This document shows, piece by piece, positions 1 to 8,409 of a DNA stretch of 64,000 nt. The stretch is from Pantoea sp. A4 (GTDB taxonomy: Bacteria; Pseudomonadota; Gammaproteobacteria; Enterobacterales; Enterobacteriaceae). The stretch is taken from contig NZ_ALXE01000019.1 in assembly GCF_000295955.2 (NCBI RefSeq), forward strand, positions 310,001-374,000, written 5' to 3'. The notes beneath the pieces are model-generated. The model was not told the origin of the DNA. It searched no databases and worked only from the letters and a program-made list of their open reading frames with translations. The translations under genes were made by a program, and so were the position numbers. Positions within the stretch are counted from its first letter, which is position 1, and every line of letters begins with the position of its first letter.

Positions 1-2
1 GG

Positions 3-353
3 TTATTCGAAATAGAAGGGTGTGATATTTATACGCTTTTGGACAAGATAAAAGGAAGAAATATCATTAATGAAGATATGTTAATTCATTATTTAAGAGT
101 GATAATGAACGGCAAGCCTGATACACAGATAAATATAAATAAGTATCAAAGAGCAAAGAGAATTAAAGATTTCATTGTAAATAACTTGCAACTCAGCTCC
201 AGAAAGAAGACGAGCGGTTGGGTCACTTCTTTTTTAACATTTGCTATTGAAACACTAAGAAGGAGATGTGCTTCCGACTCAGAGCTTTTGCATGAATTCA
301 CTAGACATTTCCCAGAAATCGATGGTATCATTAGAAATGTTTACATTCGGTAG
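3..353 (+). CDS. 3' end of an unrecognised gene upstream of the reverse transcriptase (cut by left edge)
   Basis: The reading frame is open from the first bases of the window to the TAG at 351-353, so the gene starts outside. The TTG at 39 is only an internal codon. The visible 116 residues are basic and helical and I do not recognise the family. The gene lies just upstream of, and co-directional with, a defence-type reverse transcriptase, with a gap of 188 bases that could hold a structured RNA. By analogy with retrons and two-RT DRT loci it could be the effector or the partner RT, but nothing visible proves either. Composition is AT-rich, unlike the core genes to the right. Confidence 0.55.
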   Translation, partial: LFEIEGCDIYTLLDKIKGRNIINEDMLIHYLRVIMNGKPDTQININKYQRAKRIKDFIVNNLQLSSRKKTSGWVTSFLTFAIETLRRRCASDSELLHEFTRHFPEIDGIIRNVYIR

Positions 354-541
354 TAATAGAGATTGCCTTGTGCAATGTAGGGAAACCTACCATCTTTCTT
401 TGCGACAGTGTAGATTTTATATCATTAGTAAAATTTTATGCTTAAGCTTGGTTAGAACAGTCTCCACATACCAGTGTGATTACTTTGATATTCGCGCATT
501 ATGTGTCACACGTGAATGTTTGTTTTTGTACCGGATTAAAC
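354..541 (+). ncRNA. possible structured non-coding RNA of the reverse-transcriptase locus
   Basis: This gap before the RT contains several short hairpins: attgc/gcaat near 363-376, gtagg-GAAA-cctac (a GNRA-type loop) near 378-391, and an imperfect stem around 496-519 whose loop region reads tgtgtcacacg. Retrons and several DRT systems place their template RNA next to the RT gene. That placement is the main argument; I did not identify the a1/a2 repeats or the branching G of a retron msr. The RNA could instead lie left of the window. Confidence 0.35.
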
Positions 542-1597
542 ATGAAAATAACTAAGATAGCGCTCTCAGATGATCTGAGAGCCTTTCTTACTAACGATGA
601 CGTTCAGTTAGTGAGAGAGATGAAGATTAAAAAAGATTTTTTTTATCATCTAGAATCAGAAGAAACAGCCAGATATCACAAAAAAATTGAAATCCTGATA
701 TCTAAATATATCCCTGTAAGCCGTTCTTCATACGGTTTTGTAAAAGGAAAATCATATTTTGATTTTCTTTCGCCTCATCTGGATTCAAAACACTTCTCTC
801 GATTAGATATAAAAAAATTCTTTCACTCAATCTCTGCTGATGATATTTCAAAGAAACTAAAGCCGTACTTTGTTGATAAGTTAGATAAAGATTCCAATGT
901 TAGATTAATAGATTTAATTTTAAAAAAATTAACTTATGAAGTGCCAGCCAATTCAAAAAACCAATATTTCATAGGTAAAAAAATCCTCCCAATTGGATTC
1001 CCCTGCTCCCCGATTATTTCTAATCTAGTTTTAAGGCCTATAGATATACAAATTGAGAAAATCTGCAAAGAGCACAATGTCATCTATACAAGATATGCCG
1101 ATGATATGCTTTTTTCTTCAAAGTATAAGCTATCACTTTTCAATGGGGAAATAAAAAACTCCGTTAATAGAATTATTTCCCATATAGGGTTGACTTTGAA
1201 TGAATCAAAAACAGTTATAACATCTGGGCATATATCGTTAAACGGCTATGTTATTGATGGAACAACAAATACTCTTCGAGTTTCAAATGAAAAAACGATG
1301 AAGTTAAAAAAAACAATTCGTTTGATTATCTTAAAAAAAGAAAGATTTTCAGCTATAGCGTGCAAATATTACGGGCTAAATGTTAAGAACCTCCGTTATC
1401 ACAATGCTAATACCGACAAATACTTCGAGACATATTGTAAAAATATCATTTTGAACAAACTATCAGGCTATAGGGCTTATTTTATTTCTATTTTAAAATT
1501 TGATTCCGAACATAATGTTCTAGATCAAAAATCCATAATTAAATATAATTTAATCATATCAGACTTGGACAAAATACTGAACGAATACAGAAACTAA
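542..1597 (+). CDS. retron/DRT-like reverse transcriptase
   Basis: A 351-residue single-domain reverse transcriptase. The palm motifs are clear: RLDIKKFFHSI (first catalytic Asp, motif A), LPIGFPCSPIISN (motif B) and YTRYADD with YADD at about residues 185-188 (motif C). The C-terminal GYRAYFISIL resembles the thumb end of retron RTs. No maturase or endonuclease domain follows, which argues against a group II intron. The ATG at 542 is preferred over the GTG at 476 because the 22 extra residues lie in the structured leader and do not look like RT sequence. In defence loci such RTs copy a nearby RNA to sense or block phage. Whether this is a retron or a DRT enzyme cannot be decided here; VTG is not evident, the corresponding stretch reads LNGYVID. 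Confidence 0.75.
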   Translation: MKITKIALSDDLRAFLTNDDVQLVREMKIKKDFFYHLESEETARYHKKIEILISKYIPVSRSSYGFVKGKSYFDFLSPHLDSKHFSRLDIKKFFHSISADDISKKLKPYFVDKLDKDSNVRLIDLILKKLTYEVPANSKNQYFIGKKILPIGFPCSPIISNLVLRPIDIQIEKICKEHNVIYTRYADDMLFSSKYKLSLFNGEIKNSVNRIISHIGLTLNESKTVITSGHISLNGYVIDGTTNTLRVSNEKTMKLKKTIRLIILKKERFSAIACKYYGLNVKNLRYHNANTDKYFETYCKNIILNKLSGYRAYFISILKFDSEHNVLDQKSIIKYNLIISDLDKILNEYRN

Positions 1598-1849
1598 TAA
1601 GAAGCCACTATGGATTTTATGTATTTAAAAACAAAAACATACTGGCGCTCCGCTTAGTAGCATCAGTATATCAAGCTCAAGCCCCGACTCGAATTGAACC
1701 GCAGGACCAAGTTAAACCTTGTTCGTTCCAGCTAGCCAACTCTAAAAACTCTTCATTCTTCAACGAAGAACTAAGTCGCGTGGGTACACAATTAGCATCC
1801 TCAGACCTATATGCAGGTTTTGATTTAGTCATCCTAGACAACCATTAAT
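1598..1849. other. convergent intergenic gap, no gene seen
   Basis: This gap separates the plus-strand RT from the minus-strand Argonaute pair. It has no ORF of note. On the minus strand around 1681-1745 it reads vaguely like a tRNA T-arm and D-arm, but the acceptor and T stems do not pair, so no tRNA is called. Confidence 0.4.
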
Positions 1850-3307
1850 CTACATAAACAATCGATAAGCATATGCATTTCCTGGTAACGTAGGGACGTT
1901 AGCGATGGTTTTTGCCAAACGTTGGGAATACCGAATAGTAACAGGAACGGGGTCATACAAGGCATCGTTATTCCAGTCCATTTTTGTCAAAGCAAGAGCT
2001 TCAAATGCAGTCAATTCAATTGGACCCAAACCAGCATACCTTACAATATTGAGTGGACGCGGAATACTTTTACCCCCCTGGTAATAGTCACCACGAGATG
2101 CGGCACGGGGAGCATTTCCTGCAACCCAAACTAAAGCCGCATTTCCCGAACGCTGTAGAATAGTGCCTCTTGGTACAGGATAACCATCAGGCTCGCTTCT
2201 TTTTTGAGATGCTGGATTCAGGTTTTCTTGTAACCACACACCACGCCATCCAGAATTACTAGATACTTCCACACACTCAACTTCACGAATAGCGGAAAGC
2301 GCGTCCAAGGCTCCGTCCAATTCTTCTGATTTAAATGATGTTGTCTTATGAATGACCAAACGACGGGGAAGCAAACCACCATTACGGCTTTGATAAAGCG
2401 CCAAGCTCCGAGCTAGCACAGCCCTCATGTCATTTCGGCTAAGGAAGGGGTTTCGACGCACATCTTCAATGTCCCTGACAGGATCCCGAGCTTCGAAAGC
2501 AACAAACTGCATACCGCCTCCATCGGCATCAAAAACCTGCGAGCAACAAGTCACATAACGAGCATCTTTTGGGTTACCCCTCAGTGCATAGGCTAATCCG
2601 ATATACGCAGTGTTTTCTGGCACGCCTTCTAATGGCGCTAACTTCCAGGGTATTCCTCCAGCCTTTACATAAAGTGCAATTGACAAACGCCACGCTAGCG
2701 ATGCTTTATACCCAAACGAAAATACTCGGTCATTGATAACCTGAGTCGGAATACTATAGCCCGCACCAATTGCCTTAAGTGTATCGTGTACATCAAAACC
2801 GGGAGCACGAAATGCGCTCTGCCAATCATCTGGAAGATGCACTAATACAACATCAAAGTGATCGCGTGCTAATGCTAGGCATTGTATTCCTGTCCGCAAC
2901 GCATTTAATAGACGGATATGTGGTGGCCCTTCCGCCCCTAAAGATCCAAGGTCATCCGGTAATTTGATGTGTGCTTCACTAATTTTAGCTGCGACCAGCG
3001 GAATATTAAATGTGTTTTCAAAGCCACGAAATCCTGGCACATACTGCTTTCGATCAGTTGGAGCGTGGTTTGATCGCAACGTATCAACCAAATTACGCAG
3101 GTTTTTCCATCCACTAACAGGCCCTATCGTCGCTATCCTAAGTTCTGGAGTGTAGGTTGGAAAAATTGAACTGCTGTAAGCACCGTTTTGAACAATCCCC
3201 CGCAAGGGGTTCACGTCTAGTAACGTATCTTCTGGATTAAAAGTAAGGAGAGGTTCTTCTAATAAAGAAAAAGGTGGAAGTTTCGACGTATCATACCGCA
3301 TATTCAT
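1850..3307 (-). CDS. short prokaryotic Argonaute (MID-PIWI) of a SPARSA system
   Basis: A 485-residue protein with the size and layout of short pAgos: MID and PIWI domains only, no PAZ. The C-terminal part (GPIELTAFEALALTKMDWNN followed by PVTIRYSQRLAK) is the conserved end of PIWI. No DEDX catalytic tetrad is apparent, as expected for short pAgos, which bind guide and target but do not cut. Its start overlaps the stop of the upstream SIR2-APAZ gene by four bases (ATGA at 3304-3307), indicating translational coupling and a stoichiometric complex. In known SPARSA systems this complex recognises invader DNA through an RNA guide and switches on the SIR2 NADase. Assignment rests mainly on the pairing with SIR2-APAZ. 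Confidence 0.85.
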   Translation of the reverse strand: MNMRYDTSKLPPFSLLEEPLLTFNPEDTLLDVNPLRGIVQNGAYSSSIFPTYTPELRIATIGPVSGWKNLRNLVDTLRSNHAPTDRKQYVPGFRGFENTFNIPLVAAKISEAHIKLPDDLGSLGAEGPPHIRLLNALRTGIQCLALARDHFDVVLVHLPDDWQSAFRAPGFDVHDTLKAIGAGYSIPTQVINDRVFSFGYKASLAWRLSIALYVKAGGIPWKLAPLEGVPENTAYIGLAYALRGNPKDARYVTCCSQVFDADGGGMQFVAFEARDPVRDIEDVRRNPFLSRNDMRAVLARSLALYQSRNGGLLPRRLVIHKTTSFKSEELDGALDALSAIREVECVEVSSNSGWRGVWLQENLNPASQKRSEPDGYPVPRGTILQRSGNAALVWVAGNAPRAASRGDYYQGGKSIPRPLNIVRYAGLGPIELTAFEALALTKMDWNNDALYDPVPVTIRYSQRLAKTIANVPTLPGNAYAYRLFM

Positions 3308-5169
3308 CGCCCGCTCCGTTGGAAATAATCATGCTCATGGCTTGGCCGCCCCCATGCTGTAATGGAAGACAGCTGAAATTCTGCGTCCAAACTTGATCCA
3401 GAATCGTCTTTAAAACCGATAGCTTTAATGAGGCCACCGTTACTTCCAGGCAAAAATTGTGCCCATCCAGCAATAATGCGTGACCATTCCTTATTTCGTC
3501 GACCAGCCCACCGTTCCCTTTGCCAATCGATTGAGTGATTTGCCCCATGGACAAATGATGAAATGTTGTCACCAGGGCTAGATTCTCCACCACGCTCTAG
3601 GCGAGGTAATTCAACGCAAGTAAAAGGTTCGAATACACACCACCAACGCTCTGCCATATAATCTAATCGAATCTGCACTCCTTCGTTGAACGGATAGCCG
3701 TACCCATCCACTTTCCCTGTCAGTGGTGCTGAATATGCTTGTCGAAGAGAAGATAACTTCTTTTTACGCGATGCAACATGTTCTGGTTTGTCTCTGGAAG
3801 AGCCATTTGCCACTATAATTGCATGACCTCTACGCCGCAAACGCGGTAACAACGGCCTACCTCTGCTAATAGCCCAAACCAAAGCATCGTACAGCAGGCC
3901 CAAAGCCCAACTGTCATTTTCGGGTTGAAGATCGACGGTGCCTGCAAGCCGTGCTCCAACTGATGAGAATGCGCTAAGTAGTTCTGCATCGTGACCAAAG
4001 GCGACAATTTCGCTACCAATACTAGCTACAATAGCCTTTATTTTCGCGTCGCGAATCAGTTCTCGAGCACGAACAGTCGTTATAGCAGTATTGATTTCAA
4101 TACGACGGGCTTGCTGCGGCATAGCGAGGATTGGTAGTGCAGAGCATTGCAACACAGGGAAGTTGCGTTGTTCCTGTACAGGAAGTGGTATCTCTGCTAA
4201 AACCTGAGCCGCACGAACCATCTGAACATGCTGAAATAAAGATGGCGGCAAACTTATTTCATCGATGATATATCCGGCTAACTCATCGAACGTAGGAGAT
4301 TCGACAATCGCTGCCGTTACTCCTTTCTGAATAGCTTTTTCAAGTAATTCGCTAACAGCAGGTAGAACGGAATGGGCAGAAGGGGTAACCCAGTAGATAC
4401 CTCCAGGAAAGGCATTTGGTTGTTCTAATACCTCATTTAGTACTGCCATAATCGATTCGTCTCGGCCACTATAGCCCACAATCACTAATCCAAAACGAGC
4501 GCAGACAGTGCCAAAAACACGACGCATTCGAACATCCTGCTCTCTTAGTTCATCTGTTGTATTCTTCAACTCAACCGACTGGAAATCACCATGCAGTTTA
4601 GCCAGAAATGGCCAGTTTGATTCGCGTAAACAACGTTCTGCACGTTCTGCATTATCAATTGCAGCAGTTGTTAGGTTCGCACGCTCAGTAGTTGGAACTA
4701 ACTGATCAGTCAATGTGGTTGCTATTTCGACCAATTGGTCAAAATTGGTTGTAAAGACACATGGAATACGACGAGTAGTCAGTAGCGAGGCGAGCGCTCG
4801 GTGAGCATACGATGGCGTACCCATCGTGACCGCCTTTTCTATATAGATACGGCGACCTTCCGCTGTCGGGTACACAGCCTCGAAGGCTTTTGCATATTCA
4901 GTGGGATCGTTTGGCGCAGGTAATTCCGAACGCTTACTGAAGAACATATCAATTCTCTGTTGCCACAACGGATCATTGGAATCTACTTCACGTAAGCTGA
5001 TTTTGGTCAACTGACAGAACAAACGTTTTTTGAAGTCTAAAATCATTGAGTAACCGGTTGGAATACCTGCAGACGCCGAAGCCCCAGCACCGAGAAACCA
5101 GGAAAATTGTTCAGGCCTCAAGCAGAAGGTATTTGCAAACTGTGGTCCTGTGAATATCTTAATCAACAA
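3304..5169 (-). CDS. SIR2-APAZ NADase effector subunit of a SPARSA system
   Basis: A 621-residue protein with an N-terminal SIR2 domain and a C-terminal APAZ region. SIR2 motifs are complete: FLGAGASASAGIP with the NAD-binding GAG from residue 27, TTNFDQL near 140, KLHGD with the catalytic His near 193 and GYSGRD near 231. The remaining 300 or so residues correspond to APAZ, the module that replaces the N/PAZ part of Argonaute and binds the short pAgo. In characterised SPARSA pairs the activated complex depletes NAD+ and kills or arrests the infected cell. The gene leads a two-gene minus-strand operon with the Argonaute. The start ATG is the first in frame. Confidence 0.88.
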   Translation of the reverse strand: MLIKIFTGPQFANTFCLRPEQFSWFLGAGASASAGIPTGYSMILDFKKRLFCQLTKISLREVDSNDPLWQQRIDMFFSKRSELPAPNDPTEYAKAFEAVYPTAEGRRIYIEKAVTMGTPSYAHRALASLLTTRRIPCVFTTNFDQLVEIATTLTDQLVPTTERANLTTAAIDNAERAERCLRESNWPFLAKLHGDFQSVELKNTTDELREQDVRMRRVFGTVCARFGLVIVGYSGRDESIMAVLNEVLEQPNAFPGGIYWVTPSAHSVLPAVSELLEKAIQKGVTAAIVESPTFDELAGYIIDEISLPPSLFQHVQMVRAAQVLAEIPLPVQEQRNFPVLQCSALPILAMPQQARRIEINTAITTVRARELIRDAKIKAIVASIGSEIVAFGHDAELLSAFSSVGARLAGTVDLQPENDSWALGLLYDALVWAISRGRPLLPRLRRRGHAIIVANGSSRDKPEHVASRKKKLSSLRQAYSAPLTGKVDGYGYPFNEGVQIRLDYMAERWWCVFEPFTCVELPRLERGGESSPGDNISSFVHGANHSIDWQRERWAGRRNKEWSRIIAGWAQFLPGSNGGLIKAIGFKDDSGSSLDAEFQLSSITAWGRPSHEHDYFQRSGR

Positions 5170-5570
5170 AATATCCTCGTCAGGTAATTAAATGATTTCC
5201 AACGATTGCAGATTCAACTTTGCTTAGAATCTGTTACATGTTACCTCAATTAGTACGTAATGGCTTATATTTCAAGCCTTATCCAAATGACATACTCCCG
5301 GCGGGTTAACATGCTTTAAAATTAGTATCAGCTGCCATTGCCATTGCCCGACATCAAAGTTAATTTGACCCAATGAAGTAAGTGCACCAGATTTAACACA
5401 TGTCAGTATAGTATGATTAGCATTGACAATATTGTTTTCCACATTGTTTTCCAATGCGCGGGGCGTACTGTTCAATACTCGCTATGCTGCGTCCAGCCTC
5501 AATCTGTGCCTCGCAACGCTGCCGTTAAAACCTTATAACCGCATTCCCTTGCGGTTATCCAGCTCTGGCC
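5170..5570. other. gap between SPARSA and ardC
   Basis: The part next to 5169 should hold the SPARSA promoter on the minus strand. A 67-codon minus-strand frame (5272-5475) has no ribosome-binding site or recognisable product and may be a remnant of something else. The rest holds only the hairpin listed separately. Confidence 0.4.
5535..5558 (-). terminator. hairpin downstream of ardC
   Basis: ATAACCGCA (5535-5543) pairs perfectly with TGCGGTTAT (5550-5558) around a six-base loop. It sits 13 bases past the ardC stop on the minus strand and is followed there by aaggtttt, a weak T-rich run. A terminator is likely but not certain. Confidence 0.4.
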
Positions 5571-6515
5571 TCAGAGTTTATCCATCAGATAACGATGCGC
5601 TTTCGATGCTGCGCTGGCGGCTTTGAAGATATAGCGTTTATCGTTCTTCAGTGCTTTCAGCCAGGAAGCGATATAGCTTTCATGCTGAACCTCTCCGACA
5701 ATCCCCAGATCCGCCATCAGGAACGCACCTCCCAGCTCGGCGATCAATTCTTCAAACGCATAACCTTCACTGCCAAACTTCCCTTTCATCTCACGGTTCA
5801 GACGGCTTTTTGCGCCGCTCCAGTGTACCAGCTCATGCAGGCCAGTAGCGTAGAAATTGGCGGCATCAGCGAAAAGACTACGCTCCGGCAACCAGACTTC
5901 ATCGGTAGACGGTCTGAAAAAGGCGTTTTGTCCTTTCTCAATGATGTTTGCGCCGCTATTCTGGAACAGATTTTCAGCCTCCGGCAACGTGTCAAAGGTT
6001 GCTTCTGGGCTGACTGTTTCAGTTGTCAGCGGAAGGCCATCAATTTGTTCAAGATTGAACACATTGAAGGTTTTCAGCATAGGGATCTGGTCGATTTCGC
6101 CGTCTTCGTTTTCCTTCTCTAAGGTTGTATAGAAAATGGCTGTCGTGCCGTGCTCGCCTTTGCGAACCTGCCCACCAACTGCCTGCGCCTGTTTGTAGGT
6201 CATCCAACGTGAATCACCGAAGCCCTGTTCTGACGCACTGCACCACAACAACATGATATTCATTCCGCTATACGAGATACCGGTTGCGAAGTTGGAAGGC
6301 AACCCAGACATGCCTGGTACTCGTTGCCATGGGCAGGACCAGGGTTTTACACCGGCTTCAAGCGCTGTAATGATGTTGTCGGTGACGGTCTGATAAATAT
6401 CTGTTCTGGTTTGAGAAAATTTCGTTTTTGAGGAGCCTGACTGCTCCAGCGGGGATACGCTGGTCGCCGCTGCGGTGTTAGGGGCGCTAGTCTGGGTATG
6501 CAGGGAAATCGTCAT
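5571..6515 (-). CDS. ardC: ArdC-like anti-restriction protein (ssDNA-binding N domain, zincin metallopeptidase C domain)
   Basis: A 314-residue protein. The N-terminal part (YQTVTDNIITALEAGVKPWSCPW) is the ArdC ssDNA-binding domain, and the C-terminal part carries the zincin signature HELVHW with a downstream ELIAELGGAFL glutamate. ArdC of plasmid pSa protects incoming DNA from type I restriction. The ATG at 6515 is chosen because GGAG lies eight bases upstream; a longer frame to 6596 has no such site. Such genes usually travel on conjugative plasmids or integrative elements and enter the recipient early. Here it sits alone between two defence operons, which suggests capture of a mobile-element fragment. 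Confidence 0.85.
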   Translation of the reverse strand: MTISLHTQTSAPNTAAATSVSPLEQSGSSKTKFSQTRTDIYQTVTDNIITALEAGVKPWSCPWQRVPGMSGLPSNFATGISYSGMNIMLLWCSASEQGFGDSRWMTYKQAQAVGGQVRKGEHGTTAIFYTTLEKENEDGEIDQIPMLKTFNVFNLEQIDGLPLTTETVSPEATFDTLPEAENLFQNSGANIIEKGQNAFFRPSTDEVWLPERSLFADAANFYATGLHELVHWSGAKSRLNREMKGKFGSEGYAFEELIAELGGAFLMADLGIVGEVQHESYIASWLKALKNDKRYIFKAASAASKAHRYLMDKL

Positions 6516-7143
6516 GGTTTTTTCTCCGTCAGTGGTGTGATTTTCGTCTTCGTATCGCCTGACGGTTCGCTTTCCCGGCATCGCTCCGGCACGCAAGGGC
6601 GCAGCATGCGTGCCATTTACCCTTGCGGGACGGGTTGTGTTGGGAAACGATTAGCCGGAAGCTGATACGGGAACGGAAATCACTGGGGGAGAAAAAACTG
6701 CCCCTGCATAGGCGGGCGTAGCGCCCCTTGGTTTGCAGTGGTGAAAGAGGTTAAGGCTAGAGATCTGTAGTGGCTTGATTGACTTGAGGATAAGGTCTAA
6801 AAGGAAAATAAAAAGCAGGGGTGTTAACTCTTACAGGGTCTGCTACATGTAGCAGCTATAGCAAATGTATGAATAGTATTTTTTAAAAAAAACCAACCCT
6901 ATAATTTAATAATCAATATGCTCTAGGCCGATTTTAAATCCTTAGTTTCATCGAGAAGTAATTACCTGAAGTTTCAGCTCCTTATTGAATATGAATGAAA
7001 AACATGTAATTTATTTCAACCCTGAGTAAGGAGAAACTTCTTTTACAATTCCAGCTTCTATTTTACTTTTTAAGTTTTAATGATGTTTTTTATAAAAACC
7101 ATCCATTCCCAGCCATTATCGAAATAGAATCGCCAGTTTAATT
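6516..7143. other. non-coding stretch between ardC and the HNH-like gene
   Basis: No convincing ORF. It becomes strongly AT-rich after about 6860. The only clear structure is the perfect palindrome at 6840-6855. The ardC promoter should lie just above 6515 on the minus strand. Confidence 0.4.
6840..6855. repeat. perfect 16-bp palindrome
   Basis: CTGCTACATGTAGCAG reads identically on both strands with no spacer, the form expected of a dimeric repressor operator. It lies about 325 bases upstream of the ardC start in an otherwise empty region. No partner copy was noticed in the window. Confidence 0.5.
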
Positions 7144-8370
7144 TCAACTGTTTTTTGGATATCCAAAAAACATAGAGCATCTCTCAATAATCGATGGCAA
7201 CATATTATCTATTAAATCATTCCTTAAAGCATGTCTGGAGTATGGCCGAGGTAAGATTATAGAAGACAACTCCTGTAATGTGATAACCGAGCTTGGAAAA
7301 ACTGCATCTGAACCAGCTAAGATTAAAGCCTCACGCCCTAAGTGTATTACTGAGTCGATACAATCTGCACACATTGGCGAACTCTCATAATCCACTGCTT
7401 TTTTCTCAGAGTTGAATAGAGGAACCTTCTTTATTTCAAGTACCCAAGGGTTTTTCTTCGAAGCTCTGACACACTCAATTTTAATTCGTTTACAACAAGG
7501 GCACACCCATCGCTCATCATATCTATTCCAATATTTACCCCTGGTAGAGGAAAGGTGAGAAATCTCATTTAATGTTGGCTCACGTTTAGCGACAGACCTT
7601 TTTTTCATCCTCCAAGAGTTGGTTGTTCCTTTAAAAACCTCAGTGTTATACAGTAAACTTTCAGGCCAATACTGATCAAACTCTAACAATCCATTAACCC
7701 TAAAAAAATGCCTGGCTAAAGTTTCTGTCTGTTTAGCAGTTTTTTCTGATGGCTGGTACCAGTCTTGTTTTTCGGCAGCTATAGTTGCAAATTTCCTAGC
7801 CATATCCATGCGAATATTAAATACAGGCTCTACCCTCTCCCACACTTTTTTGGCAGCCTCAAAATTTATTTTATGTTCGCGATTACTGGCAACATGAATA
7901 AATTCCGATATCTCCGTTGGTGAAAATGAAAAAAAACGATGGCATTTAACTAAGCGCTTAGCATCAGCATCGGCTTTATTACAGTCAGAACATATTACCG
8001 TATTGTCATAGGCTGATAAAGAAAATGCTGTCTTTATGGCAAATCGTTCAGAGAGAGCATCCGCAACAATGATTTTTTTCTTTGTTGAGAATTCCTCAAA
8101 GAGGGACTTTACGACCTCTTTCATATGGTCATGATGTTCATGTAGTTGACAGCTTAAAAAATTATTTTTATTCAGCCTCACTATTTCTGATTTTTTCCTT
8201 CTGCAGCAGGGGCAAATCCACTCTACCGGGGTCATAACCCACCATTTATTAAGATGTGCCCCATCTGCTTTAAAAAGTGAAACTAAACGCTTTGTTGATA
8301 ATGTGAATTCTGAATCAAGCCCCGAAAGGTCTCGCTGTGCAAGAGAGAGTTTGAATATTTCCCAATCCAT
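7144..8370 (-). CDS. tandem zinc-ribbon / HNH-like protein, second gene of the Mrr-STAND operon
   Basis: A 408-residue protein built as two related halves, each with paired CxxC knuckles. The first half has CPCC (53-56), then a histidine cluster HEHHDH (77-82), then CSDC near 127; the second has CPCC and CADC. The pattern CxxC...HxHHDH...CxxC is that of zinc-stabilised HNH nucleases; the histidine cluster is absent in the second half, which may be structural only. The start ATG at 8370 has GAGG seven bases upstream. The gene follows the Mrr-STAND gene by 39 bases on the same strand, so they are probably co-transcribed. I do not recognise a named family. Confidence 0.6.
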   Translation of the reverse strand: MDWEIFKLSLAQRDLSGLDSEFTLSTKRLVSLFKADGAHLNKWWVMTPVEWICPCCRRKKSEIVRLNKNNFLSCQLHEHHDHMKEVVKSLFEEFSTKKKIIVADALSERFAIKTAFSLSAYDNTVICSDCNKADADAKRLVKCHRFFSFSPTEISEFIHVASNREHKINFEAAKKVWERVEPVFNIRMDMARKFATIAAEKQDWYQPSEKTAKQTETLARHFFRVNGLLEFDQYWPESLLYNTEVFKGTTNSWRMKKRSVAKREPTLNEISHLSSTRGKYWNRYDERWVCPCCKRIKIECVRASKKNPWVLEIKKVPLFNSEKKAVDYESSPMCADCIDSVIHLGREALILAGSDAVFPSSVITLQELSSIILPRPYSRHALRNDLIDNMLPSIIERCSMFFGYPKNS

Positions 8371-8409
8371 TTTAGGCCTCAATCATTATTAACAATACTG
8401 CTAAGTATT

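Noticed and set aside
476..541. GTG start adding 22 residues to the reverse transcriptase
   Set aside because: The extension overlaps the hairpin-rich leader and is cysteine-rich, unlike RT N-termini; the ATG at 542 fits better.
1681..1745. tRNA-like sequence on the minus strand (ggttcaattcgag T-loop-like stretch, possible anticodon arm)
   Set aside because: The acceptor and T stems do not pair and no CCA end fits; it is probably chance.
5272..5475. 67-codon minus-strand ORF between SPARSA and ardC
   Set aside because: No ribosome-binding site, no recognised domain, and an odd composition; not enough to call a gene.
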